Below, piece by piece: positions 34,604 through 42,895 of a stretch of 64,000 nucleotides of DNA. Source of the stretch: JBMORL01 sp049322335 (GTDB lineage: Bacteria; Bacteroidota; Bacteroidia; Flavobacteriales_D; UBA2798); contig JBMORL010000086.1 in the NCBI GenBank assembly GCA_049322335.1, positions 1 through 64,000 of the forward strand. Direction: 5' to 3'. Every line of letters begins with the position of its first letter. Positions within the stretch are counted from its first letter, which is position 1. The notes beneath the pieces were generated by a model. That model did not search any database. It was not told the DNA's origin and saw only the letters and a list, made by a program, of their open reading frames with translations. A program made the position numbers and the translations under genes.

Positions 34604-35653
34604 TTATGGTTGGTGAATATAGTCGCGCCACTTTTTCAGAATAGCTGAAAATCCTTCGGGGAGTTCCGAATCAAATTGTTTGCGTTGCCCCGTAGCAGGA
34701 TGAATAAACCCGAGCGATCTGGCATGCAACGCCTGGCCGGGAATCAGTTGAAAACAATTTTCTACAAATTGCCTGTATTTCGCAAACGTTGTTCCCTTGA
34801 GAATGACATCACCTCCATACTCAATATCATTGAACAAGGTATGCCCGATATGTTTCATGTGCACACGTATCTGGTGTGTGCGCCCGGTTTCCAGTTTACA
34901 CTTTACCAGTGTTACATATTCAAAACGTTCTACCACTTCATAGTGTGTAACAGCATGTTTTCCTGCCGAGCCGTCTTCATACACTACAAACACCTTTCGG
35001 TCTTTCACCGAACGGCCGATATTTCCGGTAACAGTTCCTTTATCCTGTTTTACATTTCCCCAAACGAGTGCATAATATGTTCTTTCTGTAGTACGGTCGA
35101 AAAATTGTTTGGCCAGATGGGTCAGCGCATCTTCGGTTTTGGCCACTACCATGATGCCTGAAGTATTTTTATCCAGCCGGTGAACTAACCCGGGACGGCT
35201 TTCCGTAATTTCATTGATGCGGGGTTTTAATGCAGCAATTTCATTGAAGTGAAAAATAAGCGCATTCACCAAAGTACCTGTATAATTTCCGTAACCGGGA
35301 TGCGACACCAGCCCGGCCGGTTTATTTACCACTACCAGTGAGTCATCTTCATAAACAATATCCAGCGGAATATTTTCGGGAATGAGTTCAATTTCACGAA
35401 CCGGGTAAGGAAGCACAATGGAAATTTCATCCATCGGTTTTACTTTGTAACTTGGTTTTACCGGTTTTTTATTAACGAGAATATTCCCGTTTTTGGCAGC
35501 CGACTGGATACGGTTGCGCGAAACATTTGGCAGCCGGTCGAAAAGAAATTTATCAATACGCAGCATCGACTGGCCTTTATCGACTTTTATATGATGATGC
35601 TCGTAAAGTTCCTCGGATTCTTCGCGGATTTCTTCTTCGTAAAATTCCGCCAT
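34604..35653 (-). CDS. rluD: 23S rRNA pseudouridine synthase, RluD family
   Basis: A 349-residue RluA/RluD-type enzyme. An S4 RNA-binding domain (about residues 29-80: LRIDKFLFDRLPNVSRNRIQ, ILVNKKPVKPSYKV) precedes the catalytic domain, with VVNKPAGLVSHPG and the nucleophile Asp 161 in GLVHRLDKNTSGIMVVAKT. The segment GRTHQIRVHMKHIGH is standard. It converts uridines of helix 69 in 23S rRNA if orthologous to RluD. It lies between the T9SS cargo gene and the glycosyltransferase, in a PASTA-T9SS-rluD neighbourhood next to ddl. Confidence 0.93.
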   Translation of the reverse strand: MAEFYEEEIREESEELYEHHHIKVDKGQSMLRIDKFLFDRLPNVSRNRIQSAAKNGNILVNKKPVKPSYKVKPMDEISIVLPYPVREIELIPENIPLDIVYEDDSLVVVNKPAGLVSHPGYGNYTGTLVNALIFHFNEIAALKPRINEITESRPGLVHRLDKNTSGIMVVAKTEDALTHLAKQFFDRTTERTYYALVWGNVKQDKGTVTGNIGRSVKDRKVFVVYEDGSAGKHAVTHYEVVERFEYVTLVKCKLETGRTHQIRVHMKHIGHTLFNDIEYGGDVILKGTTFAKYRQFVENCFQLIPGQALHARSLGFIHPATGQRKQFDSELPEGFSAILKKWRDYIHQP

Positions 35654-35656
35654 AAC

Positions 35657-37873
35657 TTATTTGTGTTGAACGATAATCTTTGAATATGAAACCGCTTTGC
35701 TTTCGGTGTTGTATAATTCTATAATATACATTCCGTTTTGCAGGTCAGCAGTATTTACCATCGTGCGGTTTCTCATTGTTTCTTCATTTACCAGCCTTCC
35801 GTTGAGATCGAAAATTTTTATGGTGTAAAGATAATCATGCCCGGGCTCGATGGTGATCATATCATCTGCCGGATTAGGCCACAATATTGCTTCAGCAGTC
35901 AACATATTGTTTTCATTTACTGAAGCCACATAATCTTTTGCATAGGTAAACACGGGGCGTATCATCAGCGATCCCGAAAAGCTGGTCATATTCCACGAAC
36001 TTCCCACATTATAATAAATCTTCGATTGATTGTTGGTGTTATTGTCAAAACCAATATTCAACCGGTCGGCATCCAGTTGCTGCCAGCCGATATAAAATGT
36101 TCCGCTGAGTGTGAATTTGGTATCAAAAGTGTATTCGACAAATGCATTGGTGGGACTGGCATACACCGGCATCGAATAACTGGTGTTTTGATAAATAATA
36201 TTCCCGGGAGTTCCGCCCGATCCTGTAGCATCCCAAACTGTTAACAAAAATGCTTTGTTCGATACATTGTTCACCGAAGGGCTGAAATGCATTTTTACAG
36301 CACGTAATGTATCGGTAATGGGAATAGTAAATTTATACGCAAGTTTTGCTCCTGCTCCCTGCGGGCCATAAGCTGCTTCTGCCGTTCCGTCATCGTAGGC
36401 ATAATAATTTTCAAATACCTGCTGAAAAGTAACTGTATCATTCAACCGGCAAAAATCGGGCGTGGTGTTGTGCCTGAACGTTACATCAAAAACTGCTAAA
36501 GTGTCCCGGCCGGTAGTATCATAATTATACGGTTGGGTAGAAACATCATAAACAGTTGTGAAATCAGTGAATGCAGGAATAGAAGGCGAACTCGGGTGAT
36601 TGAAACTGGCCTCAAGGGCTCCCTGGTAATAAACAGACATGTTGCTGTTGGCCACGAGTCTTCCCACATTGGCATTATTCCGCTGGAACACAGATAACGT
36701 GTCGCGCATAAACGAAGCCGGCTGATAGCGGTAATGCCTCCACGGCATCGCTGTAAATTCGCGCAGCAAAGTATTCGGATCATAAACAAACGCCACATCA
36801 TCGCGAACAGTATCGGTGCTGGTACGCAGCTGGTTCATGTATACATAATCAATATTCCAGTGGTCGAGGCTGCCGCAAAGATTAGCGTAATTATAAAAAC
36901 GGAACTGAAAACCGTTTTTAAGATATTGCAGAGAATTGACTTTTATAATCACCTGTTTAAAATTGGCAAGTGATCCTCCCGCTGTCGACCAGACGGGAAA
37001 CCATTGGGATGAATCAGGAGCCCAGAATTCAAGACAAAGCGAATCACCGGTTTCGGGCGAATTGCCTCTTCCCTGCGGCTGGTAATAAAAACTAAGGAAA
37101 ATAGAGTCGGCAGCAGAATAACCCAGCAGGTTGATGGGTTTGGAAGTAAGGTAATCGGCAATTCCGGTAAGCGTTGTATTTACAAAATCGTAGGGATAAC
37201 CGTTTTCATCCAGGCCATCTAACGTAGCCACACCAATCGTAGGAGGATTTACAGGATAACGGTAATTCCAATAGGCGTAATTATCCTGCCAGATAGTTGT
37301 GTCTCCCACCGAAGAAACAAAATGCACTTTCACTGAATCCTGCACCAGGTCGGGATTGGCAATCCAGATAGTGTCGGGAGAAGAAGGCAGCCAAAGCGTA
37401 TCTACAATATTATACCGCGGCCACACAGTGTCTACCACGCCAGTAACAGGATATTGCGTAAGGTCGTTGATCGTTATAAAAATACTATCTAACGGAGTAT
37501 TGGTTTGCGTAAGATTGCCGCCTGTAGTATCGTAAGTGATGAAATACGTACGGCTAAGCATATATTTTACCGTGTCATCCAGTTTTACAGTTCCCGACTG
37601 ATCGTATAAGCGATAATAGGTTTGTGTAGTAACATTGGCATCTCCCGGCAGTGCATCATATTGCTTGAACTGGTTACGCGAAAAATCATCCAGGAAAGGA
37701 AGAGTAATTGTATCAATATTGTAAATATAAATATCGGAATACGAACGCAGCGAATTTGCTTTTTTGTTGAGTTCGAAATTGGTGGTAAGCGGACTCAATG
37801 CTTCGGGCTGTGCTTTGGCAAATGAAGCGGCAAAAAACATCCATAAAATTCCGAATATGTATTTTTTCTTCAT
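35657..37873 (-). CDS. Large T9SS cargo protein
   Basis: A 738-residue protein with a signal peptide (1-21, cleavage after AKA-Q). It has a Thr/Asp-rich, strand-rich passenger with segments such as YNIDTITLPFLDDFSRNQF and LGYSAADSIFLSFYYQPQGRG that resemble the extracellular domains of gliding-surface proteins. The last 75 residues are a T9SS type A sorting domain (ILWPNPADDMITIE, IKIFDLNGRLVNEE, LQNGMYIIELYNTE). Gaps of 3 bases on either side place it in the PASTA-rluD operon. The passenger function is unknown. Confidence 0.82.
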   Translation of the reverse strand: MKKKYIFGILWMFFAASFAKAQPEALSPLTTNFELNKKANSLRSYSDIYIYNIDTITLPFLDDFSRNQFKQYDALPGDANVTTQTYYRLYDQSGTVKLDDTVKYMLSRTYFITYDTTGGNLTQTNTPLDSIFITINDLTQYPVTGVVDTVWPRYNIVDTLWLPSSPDTIWIANPDLVQDSVKVHFVSSVGDTTIWQDNYAYWNYRYPVNPPTIGVATLDGLDENGYPYDFVNTTLTGIADYLTSKPINLLGYSAADSIFLSFYYQPQGRGNSPETGDSLCLEFWAPDSSQWFPVWSTAGGSLANFKQVIIKVNSLQYLKNGFQFRFYNYANLCGSLDHWNIDYVYMNQLRTSTDTVRDDVAFVYDPNTLLREFTAMPWRHYRYQPASFMRDTLSVFQRNNANVGRLVANSNMSVYYQGALEASFNHPSSPSIPAFTDFTTVYDVSTQPYNYDTTGRDTLAVFDVTFRHNTTPDFCRLNDTVTFQQVFENYYAYDDGTAEAAYGPQGAGAKLAYKFTIPITDTLRAVKMHFSPSVNNVSNKAFLLTVWDATGSGGTPGNIIYQNTSYSMPVYASPTNAFVEYTFDTKFTLSGTFYIGWQQLDADRLNIGFDNNTNNQSKIYYNVGSSWNMTSFSGSLMIRPVFTYAKDYVASVNENNMLTAEAILWPNPADDMITIEPGHDYLYTIKIFDLNGRLVNEETMRNRTMVNTADLQNGMYIIELYNTESKAVSYSKIIVQHK

Positions 37874-37876
37874 TTA

Positions 37877-38710
37877 TTAATTTTCAGGTTCATTGGTTTT
37901 GACCGCCTTGGCGGGATCGGTATTCAGCCACACGGTAATGTCTGAACCTGTCTCCGCTTCCGAACCACCTGCGGGCGATTGCTTATAGATGACTGCCGAA
38001 AGGGAATCTTTTCTTGTAGTACATCCTTCACACGACCCTACAAACAGGCTAAGCGATACACTTCCTAAACTCGAATTTGCCTGATCTATTGTTTTTCCAA
38101 TCAAATTTGGCACATTTTCCGTTCCGGAGCCACGCCCTTGCCCAAGGATCAGTTCAATGGTTTCGCCTTTTTCCACTTTAAAAGGTATTTCTTTAGCTAT
38201 AGCTTTCCCTTTATGCTTTTGTGCCAGCACACAATCCTTACACGAACTACTTGGTTTATAGGTGTATTTAACTTTTAATCCCACTATTTTCAGTATTCCC
38301 TCGGCATGTCGTTTTGATTTGTCAACCACCCAGGGAACAAGGATCATTTTCGGGGCTTTGGCCACTACGGTAAGATAAATAGTTCGGCCTTCCTTAACAA
38401 ACTGCCCTGTAGAATCAGTAGGCCTTGGGTGCTGGTTATACACTGTTCCCCGGGCCGCTTTATCCGAATATACCGAATCCACAATTTCATATTCCAGGCC
38501 TTTATCTGCCAGGTGCGCGTCAAGGTCGTCAAGGTGAACCCCAACGAGATTAGGCACTGTAATATTATTATCTGCTCCATGATGAGTATATACTTCCAGC
38601 ATCTTTTGTGTGATCCAGGTAAGAAGAATAACGGTAAGAATAGCCACCCCCAGGTGAAGCAGAAATTGCCGTGAGATAAGAAAGCGCCCGAATAATTTTA
38701 GTCCGTTCAT
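37877..38710 (-). CDS. Membrane-anchored PASTA-domain protein
   Basis: A 277-residue protein with one transmembrane helix (about 15-37) and three extracytoplasmic PASTA domains: about 50-118 (ITVPNLVGVHLDDLD...), 119-195 (LVPWVVDKSKRHAE...) and 200-270 (ENVPNLIGKTIDQAN...). PASTA domains bind peptidoglycan or muropeptides. Unlike kinase or penicillin-binding-protein forms, this one has no catalytic domain. Two Cys-x-x-Cys pairs (SCKDC, CEGC) occur in domains 2 and 3. ATG 38710 was chosen over 38803 because it directly precedes the membrane helix and follows a -7 box. First gene of the operon, divergent from ddl. Confidence 0.87.
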   Translation of the reverse strand: MNGLKLFGRFLISRQFLLHLGVAILTVILLTWITQKMLEVYTHHGADNNITVPNLVGVHLDDLDAHLADKGLEYEIVDSVYSDKAARGTVYNQHPRPTDSTGQFVKEGRTIYLTVVAKAPKMILVPWVVDKSKRHAEGILKIVGLKVKYTYKPSSSCKDCVLAQKHKGKAIAKEIPFKVEKGETIELILGQGRGSGTENVPNLIGKTIDQANSSLGSVSLSLFVGSCEGCTTRKDSLSAVIYKQSPAGGSEAETGSDITVWLNTDPAKAVKTNEPEN

Positions 38711-38731
38711 TACTTTTTTCCGAAGGAAGGG

Positions 38732-38739
38732 CAAATATA
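38732..38739 (-). promoter_or_regulatory. -7 promoter element of the PASTA-rluD operon
   Basis: Minus strand TATATTTG, a perfect TAnnTTTG, 21 bases before the PASTA gene ATG. Confidence 0.5.
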
Positions 38740-38869
38740 ACAAAATAGCCGCCTTTTGCACAGGCCGGTGAGGGTGCGGCCCCAGGCAGCGATTATCCGT
38801 CACTTTTCACGAACAATCCATTGGTGATATCGGAAAATAAAGGGCGCGAAACAGGGCTATCCTTTCCTT

Positions 38870-38877
38870 TATTTTTG
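38870..38877 (+). promoter_or_regulatory. -7 promoter element of ddl
   Basis: TATTTTTG is a perfect TAnnTTTG, 28 bases before the ddl ATG. No good -33 box at the usual distance. Confidence 0.45.
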
Positions 38878-38905
38878 CCGTACAACAGCATCAAATCCTA
38901 TACTT

Positions 38906-39883
38906 ATGAAAAAGAAAATTGCAGTGTTGATGGGTGGGTTTTCACACGAAGCCCAGATTTCCATGAAAAGCGGGGCTACGGTTATGAAACATCTTGAAAG
39001 GGAAAAATATGAATTGTACCAGGTGGTGATTGACGAAAAAGGATGGAACTGCCACGATGGAACAACTGCAATACCGGTAGATAAAAATGATTTTTCCGTG
39101 ATGCTGTCCTCCGGAAGTAAACTTATGTTTGATTGTGCTTTTATTGTCATTCACGGCACCCCGGGAGAAGACGGAAAACTACAGGCTTATTTTGATATGC
39201 TTAAAATTCCATATACTACCTGTAGTGCGCTGGCCTCTGCCATTACCTTCAATAAATATACCTGCAACCAGCTTTTAAGAAGTTATGGTATAAAGTGCGC
39301 TAATTCGGTACACGTTAGAAAAGGTGAGCTGGTGGAAAAAGAAAAAATAGCTGCTGCTCTTGGATTTCCGATGTTTGTAAAACCCTGTGACGGAGGTTCA
39401 AGTTTCGGTGTATCGAAAGTAAAAACACCCGAAGAAATAGTTCCCGCTGTGGAAAAAGCGCTGCAACACGGCACAGAAGTAATCATTGAATCGTTTGTGA
39501 GTGGCACAGAAGTAACCTGCGGGATTTTTCACCTTAATGGAAATACCATTGTATTGCCACCAACAGAAATTGTTTCTAAAAATGAATTTTTTGATTTTGA
39601 CGCCAAATACAAAGGCGACTCGGAAGAAATTACACCGGCAAGAATTTCGCAGGAGATGATTAAAAAAGTACAGCATATTACACATTACGCTTACCAAAAA
39701 CTGAATCTCAGCGGGCTTTCAAGAATAGATTTCATCATTCAGAATGACGAACCTTATCTTATCGAAGTAAATACTGTGCCGGGGTTGTCAGACCAAAGTA
39801 TCATTCCGCAACAATGCCGCTGCGTAGGAATTGAATTGAAAGATTTGTTTGGATGGATGGTGGAAGATGCGTTGAGGAAGTGA
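38906..39883 (+). CDS. ddl: D-alanine--D-alanine ligase
   Basis: A 325-residue ATP-grasp enzyme joining two D-alanines for peptidoglycan. The N-terminal domain has VLMGGFSHEAQISM and HGTPGEDGKLQ; the ATP-grasp part has FVKPCDGGSSFGVSKV (glycine-rich loop), LSGLSRIDFII and IEVNTVPGLSDQSIIPQQ (metal and substrate binding). The length is typical of the family. It lies next to the divergent PASTA-protein gene, so two cell-wall functions share an intergenic region. Confidence 0.95.
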   Translation: MKKKIAVLMGGFSHEAQISMKSGATVMKHLEREKYELYQVVIDEKGWNCHDGTTAIPVDKNDFSVMLSSGSKLMFDCAFIVIHGTPGEDGKLQAYFDMLKIPYTTCSALASAITFNKYTCNQLLRSYGIKCANSVHVRKGELVEKEKIAAALGFPMFVKPCDGGSSFGVSKVKTPEEIVPAVEKALQHGTEVIIESFVSGTEVTCGIFHLNGNTIVLPPTEIVSKNEFFDFDAKYKGDSEEITPARISQEMIKKVQHITHYAYQKLNLSGLSRIDFIIQNDEPYLIEVNTVPGLSDQSIIPQQCRCVGIELKDLFGWMVEDALRK

Positions 39884-39957
39884 AACCCGGCTATGCGGTG
39901 CCTCGGTGAGTGAAAGTGATCAGAGATGAGTGGTGAGAAAAGACGGAAGCCATGAGC

Positions 39958-39977
39958 CCCGCCTGCAGCGGGCAGGC
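39958..39977. repeat. REP-like GC-rich palindrome with two alternative hairpins
   Basis: In the 275-base gap after ddl, GCCTGC (39961-39966) pairs with GCAGGC (39972-39977), or alternatively CCCGC (39958-39962) with GCGGG (39968-39972); the two stems exclude each other. The block stands out in GC content from its surroundings. The bases before it (39946-39957) resemble the TGAGCCA/TGGCTCA heptamer family. Nothing else was recognised in this gap. Confidence 0.5.
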
Positions 39978-40158
39978 ATGAAGTAAAGGGAACGTTTACC
40001 GTCATGAGGAGCTTTGATATTGCTTTATATAGCACCGAAATCACCGGGTAATGACTGATTTTGGAGCTTTTATTCCACAGACCTACAAATCAATACCGTA
40101 TCCTAAAAAAGGAGTTGAGAGTGCCTGTACTATTTATATTTCTTTAAATTTAAGGTAC

Positions 40159-40575
40159 ATGAAATTTTACCTGACTATACTTACCACATTACTGCTTCTA
40201 TCTTGCCGGAAAGAAAAACCCGAAGGAGAAAATGCAGAAATAATCGGGAAATATGAATGGAGCTGGACCAGGGTTATCAATATGGATCCAGGCTCGGGAT
40301 TTACAAGTGCAAGTTATGTTTATGCATCAGGTTCAACTGATAAATATGGGATTGAAGTTACCTCAAAAGGGAAAATATTTTTATACAGAAACGGAAAATT
40401 TGAAGATCATTTCAGAATCATATCTATATCATATCAAACCGATGGAAGTAAGCACATAGAATGTTCCAAAGCGGTAAGTTTTATTTACAAAAACAACGAA
40501 ATTTTATCACATGATTTTCCATCCCTTTATCCGGATCGGGATATCGATTACGTAAACTATTTTATTAAGAAATGA
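40159..40575 (+). CDS. Small lipoprotein of unknown function
   Basis: A 138-residue lipoprotein with lipobox LLLLSC (Cys 16) followed by RKEK. The mature part is a small beta domain (GKYEWSWTRV, GIEVTSKGKIFLYRNGK), similar in layout to lipocalin-like stress lipoproteins of Bacteroidota. ATG 40159 was chosen over 40051, because it begins the signal peptide. Overlaps the next lipoprotein gene by 4 bases. Confidence 0.68.
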   Translation: MKFYLTILTTLLLLSCRKEKPEGENAEIIGKYEWSWTRVINMDPGSGFTSASYVYASGSTDKYGIEVTSKGKIFLYRNGKFEDHFRIISISYQTDGSKHIECSKAVSFIYKNNEILSHDFPSLYPDRDIDYVNYFIKK

Positions 40576-40958
40576 AATCCTTTCTGATACTTGTTTTCGC
40601 CTTGTTGCTGTTTTCCTGCAGAAAAGATAAATCCTTTGAACACGGGCCGGTGGACTGTGAAGGTATTGATCAGTTTACGGGACAATATAGTGGCACACAT
40701 TTTCATTATCTCTACTTTCCCACACAAGACACTACTCACCTCGACACTTGTATTGTTTCTAATGTTTCAGATTCTTACACCTGTAAATTATATTTTTCCT
40801 TGTTATACTCTGATTATATTGTTCATTCTGACAATTCCATTGAAACTTACCATGCAAAAATTTGGTTTTCGGGGGATAGTTTATTTATTAATAAATATGA
40901 GACCCTGAATACAGGTTATACCATGCTTTCCGTTAGTTTCAGAGGGAAGAGAATATGA
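40572..40958 (+). CDS. Small lipoprotein of unknown function, paired with the upstream one
   Basis: A 128-residue lipoprotein with lipobox LLLFSC (Cys 16) then RKDK, the same N-terminal layout as its upstream neighbour. The mature part has a beta-rich fold beginning DQFTGQYSGTHFHY and several Cys. The ATGA overlap shows translational coupling. The two may be divergent duplicates, though the mature parts share little visible identity. Confidence 0.65.
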   Translation: MKSFLILVFALLLFSCRKDKSFEHGPVDCEGIDQFTGQYSGTHFHYLYFPTQDTTHLDTCIVSNVSDSYTCKLYFSLLYSDYIVHSDNSIETYHAKIWFSGDSLFINKYETLNTGYTMLSVSFRGKRI

Positions 40959-41055
40959 TATTTTTTATATAGCAGTGATATGGCCTGAGAAAAACTGTAC
41001 CTGCTCAATCAGGAACACTGACGGTCGCACACAGATCATAATAAGCAGAAAACTA

Positions 41056-41104
41056 ACAGCCAAAGACAGCTGGCTGTAAACTGAGAACTGCCTACTGCCA
41101 ACTT
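41056..41104. repeat. Hairpin followed by a heptamer array at the rdgB stop
   Basis: ACAGCCA (41056-41062) and TGGCTGT (41071-41077) form a 7-bp stem. Four 7-base units follow: TAAACTG, AGAACTG, CCTACTG, CCAACTT (41077-41104). The array covers the stop codon and last residues (SWQ) of rdgB on the minus strand. Confidence 0.6.
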
Positions 41105-41670
41105 TTCAAAAACTCCACCAGCTTTTCCACTGCCTTTGCCCTGTGGCTGATGTTGTTTTTTTCTTCTGCCGTCATTTCTGCAAACGTTTTTTCAAATCCA
41201 TCCGGAACAAAAACGGGATCGTAACCAAATCCTTTTTCACCACGCATTTCATTTGTAATTTTTCCATCCACCTTTCCTTCAAACAAATATTCTTTTCCAT
41301 CCATCACCAGTGCGATAACCGTTTTGAAGCAGGCATTTCTGTTGTTTTTATTTTTCAGTTCATGCAATAATTTCTGCATGTTTTTCAGCGCATTTTTTTC
41401 TTCCCCGGCATAACGTGCCGAAAATACACCCGGGTCACCATTCAGCGCTTCCACTTCCAGGCCTGTATCATCGGCAAAACAATTCACGTGAAATTTTTCC
41501 GCCACATAACGGGCTTTTTCCAATGCATTTGCTGTAAGCGTATTTCCCGTTTCGGGCAATTCTTCTTTCAACTGAAATTTATCAAGCCCGGAAATCGTAA
41601 CCGAATTCCCCGTTTTTTGAATAATCTCCCTTAATTTATCCGGATTTTGTGTGGCAAAAACAAGTTTCAT
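41092..41670 (-). CDS. rdgB: XTP/dITP diphosphatase (HAM1/RdgB family)
   Basis: A 192-residue house-cleaning enzyme that hydrolyses dITP, XTP and related non-canonical nucleotides. The opening VFATQNPDKLREI, the SGLDKF segment, FADDTGLEVEALNGDPGVFSARYAG and GEKGFGYDPVFVP plus ISHRAKAVEKL are the family motifs. ATG 41670 fits the conserved N-terminus, so the longer frame to 41700 is not used. The final residues come from a heptamer array. A -7 box lies 5 bases before the ATG. Confidence 0.95.
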   Translation of the reverse strand: MKLVFATQNPDKLREIIQKTGNSVTISGLDKFQLKEELPETGNTLTANALEKARYVAEKFHVNCFADDTGLEVEALNGDPGVFSARYAGEEKNALKNMQKLLHELKNKNNRNACFKTVIALVMDGKEYLFEGKVDGKITNEMRGEKGFGYDPVFVPDGFEKTFAEMTAEEKNNISHRAKAVEKLVEFLKSWQ

Positions 41671-41675
41671 GGACG

Positions 41676-41683
41676 CAAATTTA
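41676..41683 (-). promoter_or_regulatory. -7 promoter element 5 bases before rdgB
   Basis: Minus strand TAAATTTG, then five bases and ATG. The transcript would start at or next to the start codon. No -33 TTG at the normal spacing. Confidence 0.45.
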
Positions 41684-41839
41684 CCAAATTTGGCACGCAT
41701 CCTGACGATTTAGAAGTCTAAATGGTTGCTTATTTCTTTATCTTTTAATCAGAAATGTGCAAATTCACTTCATTCTCCTTTTTTTTTAGGGATAATAAAA
41801 TTTAAAATATTATTTTTAGCGGTAAACAAATTCAGCAAA

Positions 41840-42895
41840 GTGAAAATTCTTGTCACAGGCAGCAGTGGGCTCATCGGATCGGAAGCAGTAAGATATTTCG
41901 GAAGCAAAGGCCACCGGATACTGGGAGCAGATAACAACCTCCGGAAATTTTTTTTCGGTGAAAACGGTGATACCTCATGGAATCTCAGCAGCCTGAAAAA
42001 ATTACCCGTGGATTTCTCGCATTTTGATATCGATATCCGTGAGCGCAATGCCGTGTTGCAGTTCATGGAAAAGGAAAAACCCGATGCCATTATTCACTGT
42101 GCCGCACAACCTTCTCACGACCTGGCTGCAAAAATTCCATTTGAGGATTTCGACACCAATGCCAGCGGCACACTCAACCTGCTTGAATCCGCCAGGCGTT
42201 ATTGCAAGGAATCTCCCTTTGTGTTTCTAAGCACCAACAAAGTATATGGTGATGCTCCCAATGAACTGGAGTTGACGGAAACCCCCACGCGTTGGGAATA
42301 CAAAGACAAAAAATTCTATAATGGCATTGACGAATCTATGCGAATCGATCAAACCACTCACAGCCTTTTCGGAGCATCGAAAACAGCAGCCGATATTTTG
42401 GTGCAGGAATACGGAAGATATTTTAACATGCCCACTGTTTGTTTTCGCGGAGGTTGCCTGACCGGGCCTTCTCACAGCAGTGCAGAATTACATGGTTTTC
42501 TTTCCTATCTTGTAAAATGTGCCGTGCAGAAAAAACACTACACTATTTTCGGATATAAAGGAAAACAGGTACGCGACCAGATACATAGTTATGACGTGGT
42601 GCGTGCTGCCGAAGAATTTATTCTTCATCCCAAAAGCGGTGAAGTATACAATCTCGGTGGCGGAAGAAACAACAGTGCTTCGGTATTGGAATGTATCGTG
42701 ATGCTGGAAAAGGAATTTAACCTTCGCCTCGAACATTCCCTCAGCGAAACCAACCGTGTGGGCGACCACATTTGCTATATCAGCGATCTTTCCAAACTGA
42801 AAAAAGATTTTCCCGGATGGAATATTACTATTTCCCTGAAACAGATTATGCAACAAATTGTTGAAGCCGAGCAAAAAAGACTGGCCACAGCATGA
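41840..42895 (+). CDS. CDP-paratose 2-epimerase-like sugar-nucleotide epimerase (GTG start)
   Basis: A 351-residue extended short-chain dehydrogenase. The NAD-binding motif GSSGLIGSEA is at 7-16. STNKVYGD, GIDESMRIDQTTHSLFGASK, EYGRYFNMPTVCFRGGCLTGP and LHGFLSYL closely match CDP-paratose 2-epimerase (RfbE), which makes CDP-tyvelose. The catalytic Tyr-x-x-x-Lys region is represented by HSLFGASK, with Phe in the Tyr slot, as is my recollection for that family. GTG 41840 was chosen because it begins the NAD-binding strand. First gene of the polysaccharide locus; ATGA overlap with the next gene. No other CDP-paratose gene is present, so the substrate is open. Confidence 0.78.
   Translation: MKILVTGSSGLIGSEAVRYFGSKGHRILGADNNLRKFFFGENGDTSWNLSSLKKLPVDFSHFDIDIRERNAVLQFMEKEKPDAIIHCAAQPSHDLAAKIPFEDFDTNASGTLNLLESARRYCKESPFVFLSTNKVYGDAPNELELTETPTRWEYKDKKFYNGIDESMRIDQTTHSLFGASKTAADILVQEYGRYFNMPTVCFRGGCLTGPSHSSAELHGFLSYLVKCAVQKKHYTIFGYKGKQVRDQIHSYDVVRAAEEFILHPKSGEVYNLGGGRNNSASVLECIVMLEKEFNLRLEHSLSETNRVGDHICYISDLSKLKKDFPGWNITISLKQIMQQIVEAEQKRLATA

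Noticed and set aside
37877..38710. PASTA-type serine/threonine kinase
   Set aside because: The protein has only a membrane helix and three PASTA domains; no kinase domain precedes them in frame.
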